A stretch of 64,000 bases of DNA from Sphingobacteriia bacterium (GCA_011390785.1 JAABRR010000021.1:25589-89588); one strand, 5' to 3'; positions 9,594-18,135 are shown, counted from the first letter of the stretch. Notes: generated by a model from the letters alone, not told the origin. Numbers and translations: made by a program.

Positions 9594-10187
9594 TCATAAA
9601 CTGAGTTCTTTATCAGCATAAGATATCCAGTCTATATTATGTGATGTTGAAATAATGGTAGTTTCTTTAAGGTATTCTATTAAATTAAATAGTTGTTTAA
9701 CGGAATCATGATCAAGAGATGATGTGGGTTCATCCAACAACATAATGGGTTTTTTTAGAGCCAGGCAAATGGCTACTACCATGCGTTGTTTTTCACCCCC
9801 ACTAATTTGATCAAAATTCTGGAAAACCTGATCGGCTGAAAGACCAAGCTCCTCCATATAATTTTGTATGTCAGATAATTTATCATATGCAAAAAGTAAT
9901 TCGGCCAGTTCTCTGCCATGGCGTACCGGCAGATTTACATTTTGAGGGATATAAACCATTGAAGACCGTATTCTTTGAATATGCTCTGGTGCAACAGGAA
10001 GGTCATTTACAAAAACTTGCCCTTTCGATGGTAACACATACCCCTGTAAAAGTTTCAAAAGGGTTGATTTGCCTTTACCCGAACCACCGCTGATACATAG
10101 ATGCTCTCCCTTTTCAACCCGAAAAGACAACCCCTGTAGCAGCTGTTTACCGTCAAATTCAATCGAAACGTTTTTAAGTTCTATCAT
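9594..10187 (-). CDS. fetA: ABC transporter ATP-binding protein, FetA/YbbL-like
   Basis: A short ATPase subunit of 197 residues with all nucleotide-binding motifs: Walker A GGSGKGKST (34-42), signature ISGGEKQR (128-135), Walker B PIMLLDEPTSSLD (147-159) and the switch histidine in STSHN (H183). The start MIELKNVSIEFDGKQLL is standard. It is the first gene of the fetAB pair. The symbol rests on the partner being a clear FetB-type permease. Confidence 0.85.
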   Translation of the reverse strand: MIELKNVSIEFDGKQLLQGLSFRVEKGEHLCISGGSGKGKSTLLKLLQGYVLPSKGQVFVNDLPVAPEHIQRIRSSMVYIPQNVNLPVRHGRELAELLFAYDKLSDIQNYMEELGLSADQVFQNFDQISGGEKQRMVVAICLALKKPIMLLDEPTSSLDHDSVKQLFNLIEYLKETTIISTSHNIDWISYADKELSL

Positions 10188-10501
10188 TGGATTTAGGTAT
10201 TTATCAATTTACAAACTTACTAATCTCTGGGTATTTTAGTAACTTGAAGTTATCCAATTCTAAAATGTATTTTTAAAACAAACTACTACCCAAATTTAGC
10301 AATTCAACCAATCATCTGTGTTATGCTTGTGTACACTATAGTATTTCCAGCGTACGGTATTGAACACTTTGTTGTATGCTGAACAAAAATGATAATATGC
10401 AGATGACTATAATACAGTATGATAGATGTAATGGCCTGACATTTGGTATTAATTGTGAAACAAAAAATCCCATTTTGATTAACAATATTAACTAAAGGAA
10501 A
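10188..10501. other. Intergenic region with no gene seen
   Basis: A 314-bp AT-rich region between divergent genes. I see no open frame of note, no RNA gene and no clear promoter box. It must hold the promoters of fetA (left) and of the small lipoprotein (right). An AAAGGA stretch just before 10502 may act as a ribosome binding site. Confidence 0.5.
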
Positions 10502-10831
10502 ATGATAATGAAAAATGTTGTAGTATTTACATTGTTAAGCCTTGCAGTGCTGACAATGTCATGCCAGAAGGAAGATGAGCTGACTAATGGTGAATTAATT
10601 GCTCTGGAACTTCAGTCAGTTATAAAAGAGAATAGTCTTAACAGGGTAATGAATTTTAGCCTGGACCAGTCATGGACCAATATCTGGATTCCGGAAAACT
10701 TTGGGCGAAATTATAAATTTGAAAGTGAGTTCATTTTCATTGAAGGTGAGGTTTATAATTTAAACCAGCTGATTAAATACCGGATCGCTCAAAAGGATGG
10801 TATATCCTATCTTTTGTTAACATTTTATTGA
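10502..10831 (+). CDS. Small hypothetical lipoprotein
   Basis: A 109-residue protein with a lipoprotein signal peptide: a short basic start, a hydrophobic run and the lipobox LTMSC, followed by QKEDE. The mature part of about 88 residues has no recognised motif. A second ATG at 10508 (MKNVVVF) is also possible, and the AAAGGA stretch could serve either. No close functional neighbour exists; crtY is convergent. Confidence 0.7.
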   Translation: MIMKNVVVFTLLSLAVLTMSCQKEDELTNGELIALELQSVIKENSLNRVMNFSLDQSWTNIWIPENFGRNYKFESEFIFIEGEVYNLNQLIKYRIAQKDGISYLLLTFY

Positions 10832-10899
10832 TCAGGATGGTCTTTTGAAAACCGGTATTCACAGGCTGTAGGAGATGATCTTGATCTTCTGTCTGCCGG

Positions 10900-12060
10900 C
10901 TATTTGCCACCCAGAATCTGCTTCATCCCGGAAATAACGAAAGGTAAAATGGGCACTGCATTCCGAATTTTGAATTCTTCCCAGAAAGTACTTTCGTTGG
11001 CCAGAAAGGCAAGTATGCTTTCAGGTTTTACTTTTTTGAAAAGGCTGGAAAAGATCTTTTCTCCGGTCATGCTTCCGGTCATCAGCACATCCAGCAGGGT
11101 AAGATCGTACCAGAGAAATTTTCTGTCAGTAAGTGTTGGGCTTATGGCAGGCGACTGGTTGTGTTTTAACCGGTTGGCTACTTCTTCAAGGTGTGTCTGT
11201 ACAAACTGAAACGTGTAACCGCTGCTGGGTTTGGTAAAACCACCTGCAGTACCAATGTTAATGATTCTTTTATACTTTCCCTGGTATCTTTTAAAACGGG
11301 CCTTCGACATGGGTATCACCCCAAACTCGCTATGGGTAATTTCGTAATCTTCAATCTGCAGGTCTTCGCGGATGTACCTGCGTAGTTCGGTTTCATATTC
11401 TTTGGGAGTCAGCGTTTTTGGACTAAACAATGTGTATTCAACCAGGGCTTCTGTATCCTTTGTGGGCAAAACATACATAAACGTGGTGCCATGTTGCTGA
11501 TTTAGCCTGAAATCCATCAGGGTGGCAATCTTGCTATTGAAAACGGGTTGCTCAGTTTTGATGTACCAGCCTGTAAAATGCTGCAAAAGGGTGTTTTTTT
11601 CATCCATTTCAGGATGAAACAGCCCGGTGGAGTTAAATACATATTCAGCTTCATATTCGCCGGCATCTGTTTTTACTGAACCCCGGTTTCCCTTTTCGGC
11701 AATACCGGAAATTTTTTCGTTAATGAAAGTCACATTGGGAAACGTTTCAGCAAGATCGAGCACCAGTTTGTAAAAATCGCCCGACTGGATCATTTTGTAA
11801 CGATACTTCTCCATCTCAAATTCACGGGAAACATCTTGCGCAAAGAAACGGAGTGTTTCCCACTGATGGCAAACGATCGGTTCAAAGGGGCCGTTGTGTT
11901 TTTCCCAAAAGCACCAGGTGCGGTCGTTTTCTTTCTTTTTCAGGGGGTCAATAACAAGTATGTTTTTTGTTTTCAGCAAATCATCATTCAGCAGATGGTA
12001 CAACAAACTTAATCCGGCCAGGCCCGAGCCCGCAATAATGTAATCGTGATCTTTACTCAT
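10900..12060 (-). CDS. crtY: Lycopene cyclase (CrtY/CrtL type)
   Basis: A flavoprotein-fold enzyme that cyclises the ends of lycopene to beta-rings in carotenoid synthesis. It opens with a Rossmann dinucleotide-binding motif IIAGSGLAGLSLLYHLL, followed by the family signature NDRTWCFW. I choose the ATG at 12060 (MSKDHDYI), giving 386 residues, because the Rossmann strand normally starts within a few residues of the N terminus; the in-frame ATG at 12087 adds nine residues of no family similarity. No other carotenoid gene (crtB, crtI, crtZ) is in the window, so it stands alone here. Confidence 0.93.
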   Translation of the reverse strand: MSKDHDYIIAGSGLAGLSLLYHLLNDDLLKTKNILVIDPLKKKENDRTWCFWEKHNGPFEPIVCHQWETLRFFAQDVSREFEMEKYRYKMIQSGDFYKLVLDLAETFPNVTFINEKISGIAEKGNRGSVKTDAGEYEAEYVFNSTGLFHPEMDEKNTLLQHFTGWYIKTEQPVFNSKIATLMDFRLNQQHGTTFMYVLPTKDTEALVEYTLFSPKTLTPKEYETELRRYIREDLQIEDYEITHSEFGVIPMSKARFKRYQGKYKRIINIGTAGGFTKPSSGYTFQFVQTHLEEVANRLKHNQSPAISPTLTDRKFLWYDLTLLDVLMTGSMTGEKIFSSLFKKVKPESILAFLANESTFWEEFKIRNAVPILPFVISGMKQILGGK

Positions 12061-12332
12061 GGTTTCAATGTGAAGGTTTCTAGGCAAGGGGCAAATTATA
12101 AAGGCTTACAACAAGATGTGATGATAAAACTCAACACCAGAACATATTACACACTTTTTTGCACCTACCAAATCTTAAATTTTATAACTTTCTGTACTAC
12201 TGACAGCCTAAACATTAATTTTGTATGGTTAGTTCATTTGGGTAAAGAATCGTTGCCATAAACATTCAATCCTGTTAAATAAACATTCCCTTATTTCATG
12301 AGTTAATTATTTTTATTGTTAAATATTACACC

Positions 12333-13016
12333 ATGAAAATTCACATTACCGAAGATAACCCCAAACTTCTGGCAGAGATCCGAAAAGCCTTGCTTTCAGC
12401 TGATTTTATGTGCGATGCATCATCAGGTTTTGAGCATGCCATTGAAAAGATCATGCTGTATTCTTACGATGTTTTTCTGGTAGATGTGAATTTGCCCGAT
12501 GGCAGTGGTCTGGATCTGATAGCAAAAATCAGGGAGAATCATCCGCAATCAGGCATTATCATTGTTTCGGCGCGCGATGCGGTACATCAGAAAATTGAGG
12601 GCCTCGATATGGGTGCCGATGATTACATTGCCAAACCTTTCGATATGGCCGAGCTGGTTGCCAGGGTACGTGCGGTATTCCGACGGAAGAAGCTCGACGG
12701 CAACAGTACAATAAAATATGGGATGCTGGATGTCGAAACTAAAAAAAGGGAGGTTACCGTTAAGAGCCAGTTGATTGATCTTACGCGCAGCGAATATGAT
12801 ATTCTTCTCTTTTTTCTTGCCAACCCATCAAGGGTAATAACCCGCGAAGCCATTGCAGAACACATCTGGGGCGACAATATGGATATGGCTGATTCTTATG
12901 ATTTTATCTATTCGCACATCAAAAACCTAAGGAAAAAACTGGTGGGAGCCGGAGCGGCTGATCCTTTAAAATCAGTTTATGGAGTAGGGTATAAACTCAA
13001 CGCAGCAAACGAATGA
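12333..13016 (+). CDS. OmpR-family response regulator
   Basis: A DNA-binding regulator of 227 residues. The receiver domain (1-115) has the acidic pair E7-D8, phosphoacceptor D51 in FLVDVNLPDGSG, the switch serine of SARD (S79) and K101 in AKPFD. A winged-helix OmpR/PhoB effector domain fills 130-227 (LTRSEYDILLFFL, YSHIKNLRKKL, VYGVGYKL). Its stop overlaps the start of the kinase gene by four bases, showing a translationally coupled two-component pair. The closest named analogues by layout are QseB and PreA of enterobacteria, but this is only a resemblance. Confidence 0.95.
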   Translation: MKIHITEDNPKLLAEIRKALLSADFMCDASSGFEHAIEKIMLYSYDVFLVDVNLPDGSGLDLIAKIRENHPQSGIIIVSARDAVHQKIEGLDMGADDYIAKPFDMAELVARVRAVFRRKKLDGNSTIKYGMLDVETKKREVTVKSQLIDLTRSEYDILLFFLANPSRVITREAIAEHIWGDNMDMADSYDFIYSHIKNLRKKLVGAGAADPLKSVYGVGYKLNAANE

Positions 13017-14284
13017 CAGCAAAACTAAAAAACAGAAATTCCGGGAGTCTGCTCAACAGATTTTCCCGTAGTGTGTTAATCTGGCTGCTGCCGGTGGTTA
13101 TTGTTAGTGGAGTGCTTGGTTATTTTATGATAAAATACATTTCCGGAAGCGAGGTAAATGAGTTTCTTACCTACGAAATGGATAGAATTATTGATTACAG
13201 TAAGGTACATAATGATTTGCCCCAGTACCAGATGGTTGCCGATATTTTGCCGGGCAAACAAACCGGAAAACCATTTTTCAGAGACACCCTGATACTTGAA
13301 ACCGGCGATATGGAAATGGCTCCCTATCGTGAACTTCTTTTCCCCCTTGAATTTGACGATGGCGAATACACCATTGTGCTGCGCCACCTATTGCTCGACC
13401 GCGAGTCGGTTATAAAAGGTACACTTTTGGTAACTTTTGGACTTAGCCTGTTGATTTTTATCGTGGTTCTGGGCATTGTTCCTATGGTGGCCCGAAATGT
13501 ATGGAGCCCTTTTTACACATCACTGGGCCTGCTCAGGGGTTTTCATCCCGAAAAACCCTTGCCAAGGTTTCCGCAAAGCGATATAGTTGAATTTTCCGAA
13601 ATGAATGATTCTGTGGGGAAACTCCTGGTAAGAGTTAAGCAGGATTACCAAAAAGCTCAGGAGTTTAACGACAATTCATCGCACGAAATGCAAACGCAAC
13701 TGGCAATTATCAAAGCTACTACAGAGAATATGTTGTCGGTTGATGAGAGATCAGTTCCACAGGAATGGGTAGAACAAATCAATAAGATACACCAGTCGGC
13801 ATCACGCCTGAGCCAGATCCAGAGATCGTTATTGTTGCTCAGCCGCATCGGCAATCGCGAGTTCGACAACAACCAATGGATTGATGTAAAAAAACACCTG
13901 GAAAGCACCCTTCAATTTTTTGACGAAATGATAGAAATGCGCAATATCTCTGTGCAGTTGCAACTGGATGAATGCAAAATTTTTATGGATCCTGGGCTGG
14001 CCAATGTATTATTAAATAATCTTGTTAAAAATGCAGTAAAGCATAACCTGGATAATGGATTTATTGACATTACACTTAGCGAAAAATCTCTCCGAATCTC
14101 AAACCCCGGCATTAAATCCAGTCGGTCACCGGAAACCATGAAACGCCGCTTTGCCAAAGGACCCGATGGGAACAGGGGAGTTGGCCTGGCAATAGTAGAT
14201 CAGATTTGCTCCATCTACGATTTTACCTTCCAATACAAAACAGAGGAAGAAAATCTACATATTTTTGAGATTTTTTTCAAATAA
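13013..14284 (+). CDS. Sensor histidine kinase
   Basis: A membrane kinase of 423 residues that should phosphorylate the upstream regulator. Two transmembrane helices (about 21-43 and 137-160) flank a sensor loop of about 90 residues. The H-box is SSHEMQTQLAIIKA with phosphoacceptor H224; the usual proline of HELRTPL is glutamine. The N-box is NNLVKNAVKHN (335-345) and the G-box GNRGVGLAI (387-395). The ATP-lid region is short. No HAMP domain is evident. The OB-fold gene follows after 86 bases. The stimulus is unknown. Confidence 0.93.
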   Translation: MTAKLKNRNSGSLLNRFSRSVLIWLLPVVIVSGVLGYFMIKYISGSEVNEFLTYEMDRIIDYSKVHNDLPQYQMVADILPGKQTGKPFFRDTLILETGDMEMAPYRELLFPLEFDDGEYTIVLRHLLLDRESVIKGTLLVTFGLSLLIFIVVLGIVPMVARNVWSPFYTSLGLLRGFHPEKPLPRFPQSDIVEFSEMNDSVGKLLVRVKQDYQKAQEFNDNSSHEMQTQLAIIKATTENMLSVDERSVPQEWVEQINKIHQSASRLSQIQRSLLLLSRIGNREFDNNQWIDVKKHLESTLQFFDEMIEMRNISVQLQLDECKIFMDPGLANVLLNNLVKNAVKHNLDNGFIDITLSEKSLRISNPGIKSSRSPETMKRRFAKGPDGNRGVGLAIVDQICSIYDFTFQYKTEEENLHIFEIFFK

Positions 14285-14322
14285 ACCATCCCTTTCTACA
14301 AAATCTCTCCAGATTCCTATTC

Positions 14323-14330
14323 TATTTTTG
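14323..14330 (+). promoter_or_regulatory. -7 promoter box before the ygiW-like gene
   Basis: TATTTTTG matches TAnnTTTG and would start transcription near 14337, 34 bases before the ATG. The gene may therefore be transcribed on its own as well as with the two-component pair. Confidence 0.5.
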
Positions 14331-14370
14331 TCTCAGTTAATCTATTAAAAACCCTTTAATACAGACAAAA

Positions 14371-14793
14371 ATGAAAAATCTTGTTTTAATTTCCCTTCTT
14401 TTTATTTCTACTGCGGCCAGTGCCCAGTTTGTAAGTAGTGATTCCAAAATTCATAATGTGCAATATGTAAAAGACAATGCAATCCGATACAGCTTTACCG
14501 ATCGTACTGTGCGTTTGAATGGGTATATTGTTGAGCATATTCGCGAAGATTATTACCTGTTCAGAGATGCTTCCGGCGATATGAGAGTAGAGATCTACCC
14601 TTCGCGCATGCCGTCAACCCCTTTCACCAAAAACACGAGGGTAACACTTACCGGTGAAGTAGATCTTTTTTTCCTCAGGCCCGAAATCTTTGTATCATCC
14701 ATTTCATTGATCGACCAGGATAATAACATAGTGCCTGATTCCAGGATGCCTGCCGTTTCGAAGCGCAATAATTATCAATATGATTATTACTAA
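14371..14793 (+). CDS. YgiW/YdeI-type bacterial OB-fold (BOF) periplasmic protein
   Basis: A 140-residue exported protein. The signal peptide ends at AASAQF. The mature part matches the BOF family: VRLNGYIVEHIREDYYLFRDASG, then a valine-rich strand and VTLTGEVDLFFLRPE. Members such as YgiW and YdeI protect against oxidants and cationic peptides, and ygiW is linked to the qseBC/preAB regulators in enterobacteria. Here the gene directly follows a two-component pair of that type, a similar association. Its last 24 codons and the following spacer recur in a decayed copy at 15622-15727. Confidence 0.85.
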   Translation: MKNLVLISLLFISTAASAQFVSSDSKIHNVQYVKDNAIRYSFTDRTVRLNGYIVEHIREDYYLFRDASGDMRVEIYPSRMPSTPFTKNTRVTLTGEVDLFFLRPEIFVSSISLIDQDNNIVPDSRMPAVSKRNNYQYDYY

Positions 14794-14813
14794 CCTTTAA
14801 AACTAATTATGCT

Positions 14814-15311
14814 ATGAAATCAATATTTGTAACTACACTGGCTTTTTTACTCACCGTTTCTTTTACCAGTTGCGAAGAAGTTGAAGCTATTATTCCAGAC
14901 CTTCCATCAAATGATCAAAACAGCCAGGGTTCCAACCCCGATGGAAGCAATAACCAGGGAGCTACCTTTCAGCTTACCCCGTCTGATCTGCAAACCAATT
15001 TGACATCAAAAAACTGGAAAATCAATCTGTTTATTGAAAACTTTGATAATGAAACCAGTGATTTTGCAGGCTATGGTTTTACGTTCAGTGGCAATGGGAC
15101 TGTTGAAGCTCAAAAGGGTAATACTACACGGAACGGCACATGGGGTACCTATACAGATGACGGTCAAACCGAATTCTGGATGTCATTCCCTTACACTGAC
15201 TACTTCGATGAACTTTCAGATGACTGGTATCTGAAGATCAATACATCTGAAAAGATCAGGTTTGAAGATAGCAACCCCAACAAAGATGTACTGGTTCTTA
15301 TACCATACTGA
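14814..15311 (+). CDS. Hypothetical lipoprotein
   Basis: A 165-residue lipoprotein with signal peptide and lipobox VSFTSC (cysteine 20). A linker rich in N, S, G, Q and D (about 30-50) tethers a C-terminal domain of about 110 residues with alternating beta strands, including NWKINLFIENF, GYGFTFSGNGTVEA and a late LKINTSEKIRF. The layout resembles lipocalin-like Bacteroidota lipoproteins. It starts 20 bases after the ygiW-like gene and is probably co-transcribed. A hairpin terminator at 15329-15359 closes the unit. Confidence 0.7.
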   Translation: MKSIFVTTLAFLLTVSFTSCEEVEAIIPDLPSNDQNSQGSNPDGSNNQGATFQLTPSDLQTNLTSKNWKINLFIENFDNETSDFAGYGFTFSGNGTVEAQKGNTTRNGTWGTYTDDGQTEFWMSFPYTDYFDELSDDWYLKINTSEKIRFEDSNPNKDVLVLIPY

Positions 15312-15328
15312 TGAATGGTAATCATCTG

Positions 15329-15359
15329 ATAAGTGCCGGCCAATCTTACCGGCACTTAT
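15329..15359 (+). terminator. Hairpin terminator after the lipoprotein gene
   Basis: A perfect 11-bp inverted repeat (ataagtgccgg and its complement) with a 9-base loop, 18 bases after the stop. The T-tract is weak (attct), so termination strength is uncertain. Confidence 0.65.
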
Positions 15360-15427
15360 TCTACTCCCTTATAATCCGGTATAAATTTAAAATGACAAAC
15401 TTTTTATTTACATTAAATATTTTCGCT

Positions 15428-15619
15428 ATGAACAAATCAACTAAGTTAAAAACAGGGATCATTATATCCGGAATTATCGCAGCAATAGCATATATTCTTG
15501 ATGACATTTTTTATTACTCAGATATGAAAATGGCTGAAATATTTGTTTTCCCGATCGCAGTTGTTCTAATAATTCCAATAGCAGTTTTTCTGATAGTTCC
15601 CTATTTTCAGAAAGAATAA
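15428..15619 (+). CDS. Small two-helix membrane protein
   Basis: A 63-residue frame starting MNKSTKLKTGII. Two hydrophobic stretches, GIIISGIIAAIAYIL and FVFPIAVVLIIPIAVFLIV, are separated by an acidic loop with DDIFYYSDMK, and the end is charged (QKE). The longer frame from 15311 runs through the upstream hairpin and is not credible. No family is recognised. It lies between the terminator and the ygiW remnant, so it may belong to sequence inserted between the two copies. Confidence 0.5.
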   Translation: MNKSTKLKTGIIISGIIAAIAYILDDIFYYSDMKMAEIFVFPIAVVLIIPIAVFLIVPYFQKE

Positions 15620-15621
15620 CT

Positions 15622-15708
15622 CTGATAAACCGGGAGAATAACATAGTGCCTGATTTCAACAACTCTGCTGTTTCAACACGGAGCAATTATCAAAATGAAT
15701 ATTACTTA
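15622..15708 (+). pseudogene. Decayed second copy of the ygiW-like 3' end
   Basis: The DNA here aligns base for base with the last part of the ygiW-like gene at 14371-14793. In the matching frame it reads ENNIVPDFNNSAVSTRSNYQ, then NEYY; the intact gene reads DNNIVPDSRMPAVSKRNNYQ, then YDYY and stop. The stop codon TAA has become TTA. The similarity continues through the spacer to the next ATG (cctttaaaa, then attatgctatgaaa, in both). No upstream part of the gene is present. This is a relic of a partial tandem duplication. Confidence 0.85.
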
Positions 15709-15727
15709 CCTTTAAAAAAATTATGCT

Positions 15728-16357
15728 ATGAAAAAGAATCTTATCTCCGGAATTATTACCGGATTCGTTTTATTGAGTCTGAACAGTTTTGCATCAGATA
15801 ACTCCAAACAATCACTAATGAGTTCATTTTCCCTTAATAACCTTGACTTAATGGTTTCCGGAGGTGCTGAATTCAGCACCATAGGGGGTGCAAATGTGGG
15901 AAGTGGCGATTTTCGGCTGGGGGCGGTACTGAATAATCATTTTACTACAGCCCTGTATTATCAGCGATCGGTAAACGAATTTGTACCTGTTAATGAGTTT
16001 GCCCCGGGATTATATACCGAGTACCAGTCTGTTGGTGGCATGCTGGGGTTTACCATATTTCCAAACAGGATGCTTCATGCTACTTTCCCGGTAAGGGTGG
16101 GCTATGGCCATCTTGAAATGGATTCCGATTCCGATTGGGACGGATGGATGCAAAACGAGCAGCACCTTTTAATCATTCAACCCGGCGCTTTTGCTGTTTT
16201 GAATGTCACCCCCGCAGTAAGTTTGTATATGGGTGCTACCTACCGGTTTACCAATAATTTTCAATACCGGTCAATTACTGAAGCGAATATGATGGGATTC
16301 ACAGGCCAGATCGGTTTAAAATTTCAGATGCCGGTTGGTGTTATTAGGAATTTGTGA
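15728..16357 (+). CDS. Outer membrane beta-barrel-like protein
   Basis: A 209-residue exported protein with the signal peptide MKKNLISGIITGFVLLSLNS and a cut near FASD. The mature chain has repeated amphipathic beta strands with aromatic girdle residues (FRLGAVLNNHFTTALYYQRS, GGMLGFTIFPNRMLHATFPV, VSLYMGATYRF, GFTGQIGLKFQ), as expected for an eight-stranded barrel. No named family is recognised. Its ATG context is the duplicated one described for the upstream remnant, so it has inherited the spacer that precedes the lipoprotein gene at 14814. A shared terminator follows. Confidence 0.7.
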   Translation: MKKNLISGIITGFVLLSLNSFASDNSKQSLMSSFSLNNLDLMVSGGAEFSTIGGANVGSGDFRLGAVLNNHFTTALYYQRSVNEFVPVNEFAPGLYTEYQSVGGMLGFTIFPNRMLHATFPVRVGYGHLEMDSDSDWDGWMQNEQHLLIIQPGAFAVLNVTPAVSLYMGATYRFTNNFQYRSITEANMMGFTGQIGLKFQMPVGVIRNL

Positions 16358-16362
16358 AAAAT

Positions 16363-16431
16363 ATAAAGGGGGAGAAAGTAAAGTCTGGAATCAAGGCAAG
16401 AATACATTCAACTTTACTTTCTCCTTTATTT
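16363..16431. terminator. Long bidirectional hairpin between convergent genes
   Basis: The left arm (16363-16384, ataaagggggagaaagtaaagt) pairs with the right arm (16411-16431) apart from two bulged G. The loop is 26 bases. The right arm ends in a T-rich stretch on the plus strand. It lies between the stop codons of the barrel protein and the alkylation-repair gene and could serve both. Confidence 0.6.
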
Positions 16432-17137
16432 ATCTTTTCATGGCTTCTATTTTCTGTGCCTTTGGCATTTTTTCTATCGCATAGCGTAATGCGGTTCGTG
16501 GCATAATGGTTTTATTTTCCATTACATATCGGAATACTTCGTCCTGGTAAAATCCACTTGTTACTTTGAGCATCCAGCCATAGCCTTTTTGTACCATATC
16601 GTCCTGATCTGTTAACAAAATATCTGCAATTTCAAAAATATCTTCCTGAAATTTACCTCTCCGGGCAGGAACAATAAGCGACACAGCCGCAGCCCTTCGC
16701 ATCCATCGGTTGTTTGACAATGCCCAGTCTTTGAGATGGCGAATTTGATCGGGGTAGCGCTCAAGCAATTCGCCTACGGTATGGTTACAGAAAGTATCGC
16801 ATGAAGCCCAGTTATTTATATAGCTATCTATCCATGTGGCGAACAGATCAATATCGGTGGCTTCATATTGTTTTCTAACGGAATAAGACCAATGGTAAGC
16901 CACAAACGATTCCTCCAAAATTCCTGATTGAAACAAAATCTCACACAATTCAAAAATATCAGTTTTGGTTTTGAGATCAAGCGATTTGAAAACATCCGTG
17001 CTTATTTTTCTTACCACAGCTGTTTTCACACCATAAAGCTGTATTTTTTCTTTGAAAAATCTCTGGCTGCTTTGCAAGGTTTTTTCATCAATGTTTTTCT
17101 TTAATTCTTGGCGAGTCGTTTCAATGATTTCCTGCAT
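16430..17137 (-). CDS. DNA alkylation repair protein, AlkD-like HEAT-repeat glycosylase
   Basis: A 235-residue all-helical protein of the AlkC/AlkD superfamily, which removes alkylated bases without base flipping. Family marks are NWASCDTFCNHTVG (about 110-123), RWMRRAAAVSLI and MVQKGYGWMLKV, with a late PRTALRYAIEKMP helix. The length is normal for AlkD. A minus-strand promoter with TAAATTTG (17211-17218) and TTTG 22 bases upstream fits a leader of about 65 nt, so it is probably a single-gene unit. Confidence 0.9.
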   Translation of the reverse strand: MQEIIETTRQELKKNIDEKTLQSSQRFFKEKIQLYGVKTAVVRKISTDVFKSLDLKTKTDIFELCEILFQSGILEESFVAYHWSYSVRKQYEATDIDLFATWIDSYINNWASCDTFCNHTVGELLERYPDQIRHLKDWALSNNRWMRRAAAVSLIVPARRGKFQEDIFEIADILLTDQDDMVQKGYGWMLKVTSGFYQDEVFRYVMENKTIMPRTALRYAIEKMPKAQKIEAMKR

Positions 17138-17210
17138 TACCTAAAACTTATTGGTTGAAGAAGGTGGTTTATTCTGAAGTATCTGTTATATCAATCCCCA
17201 GATATATTGG

Positions 17211-17244
17211 CAAATTTACATTAAATATTACTCTCTTTATCAAA
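17211..17244 (-). promoter_or_regulatory. Promoter of the alkD-like gene
   Basis: On the minus strand TTTG (17244-17241) and TAAATTTG (17218-17211) are 22 bases apart, close to the Bacteroidota consensus spacing. The upstream box lies inside the end of the neighbouring hydrolase gene. Confidence 0.55.
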
Positions 17245-18135
17245 GCTTTGTAACACATGTATTACGTGTTTCCTCAGTACATTCGAGTTGATGGCGCCTG
17301 TAATATGACCTGTTTCAATGGTGTTGAGCGGATAGCCGTTATAGCTCTTTCTTTGTAAATCATACTCAATAAACTGGTCATATCTTGCAAGGAGGGGAAA
17401 TACATTAGTAGTGTTTTTATTTTCAAATACCCTATTAAAATTCAACACTTTCCTAATGGTTTCAGGATTGTGATGAGCAATACCTGAAACCATTTTTCTG
17501 TATTTGCTTTTCAGGAACAATTCGCCCAGATAGGTACCAGCCATTAAGGGAGCATATGCGGTAGATGTATTGTAAACTGCCCGGTGCAGGTTGGTTACCC
17601 AGCCGCCAAGGCTGATTCCGGAAGTAATTATAGGTTTTAATGAAATTTTTCTGATTTGCATGATTAACTCCTCGTTTATCTTTGCCGAAGTGGCAATCAT
17701 CGCAGCAAAGTTGCCCAGTTCAACCATACTGTTTTGATATTCCTTTAGTGTGCAATTATGAAAGGGTGCCCTTACAACAATTAAATTGACATCCAATTTT
17801 TCCGGGGTATTGATGAATATTTGCCAGAAGGTATTTTTTGCACCTTTTTTAAAATCGAAAGGGCGCTCATTGTTGCCATGATGAAAGATGATGGTAGGGT
17901 AATCATTTCCTTTCCATTGAGCAACGCAAAAGGCAGGATCAAGCTTGCCTGCAGGGGTTTTCGCATTTACGTCAAATATTCCTTCGGTATCTATAGAAGG
18001 TATGGATAGTTCTATACATGCAATCTGCTCTTGAAGCGTTGGGCTTTCAATGCTTTTTGCAAAGAACTTCTTATTGCCGGCAATCCAGCTGCCAACAAAG
18101 GCAGTTAGCCTGTCTAAAAAAATGTGCTTGTTCAT
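17221..18135 (-). CDS. Alpha/beta hydrolase, cytosolic
   Basis: A 304-residue protein without a signal peptide. The oxyanion-type stretch TIIFHHGNNERPF (about 81-93) and the nucleophile elbow TSGISLGGW (S175) identify the alpha/beta hydrolase fold, and a late ETGHITGAI may hold the catalytic histidine. The substrate is unknown. Its start overlaps the stop of the lipoprotein hydrolase upstream by four bases, so the two are translationally coupled and likely act on related compounds on either side of the membrane. It is the last gene of a four-gene minus-strand set. Confidence 0.75.
   Translation of the reverse strand: MNKHIFLDRLTAFVGSWIAGNKKFFAKSIESPTLQEQIACIELSIPSIDTEGIFDVNAKTPAGKLDPAFCVAQWKGNDYPTIIFHHGNNERPFDFKKGAKNTFWQIFINTPEKLDVNLIVVRAPFHNCTLKEYQNSMVELGNFAAMIATSAKINEELIMQIRKISLKPIITSGISLGGWVTNLHRAVYNTSTAYAPLMAGTYLGELFLKSKYRKMVSGIAHHNPETIRKVLNFNRVFENKNTTNVFPLLARYDQFIEYDLQRKSYNGYPLNTIETGHITGAINSNVLRKHVIHVLQSFDKESNI

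Noticed and set aside
12046..12261. 71-codon plus-strand frame beside crtY
   Set aside because: It overlaps the crtY start, has no recognisable motif and is probably chance.
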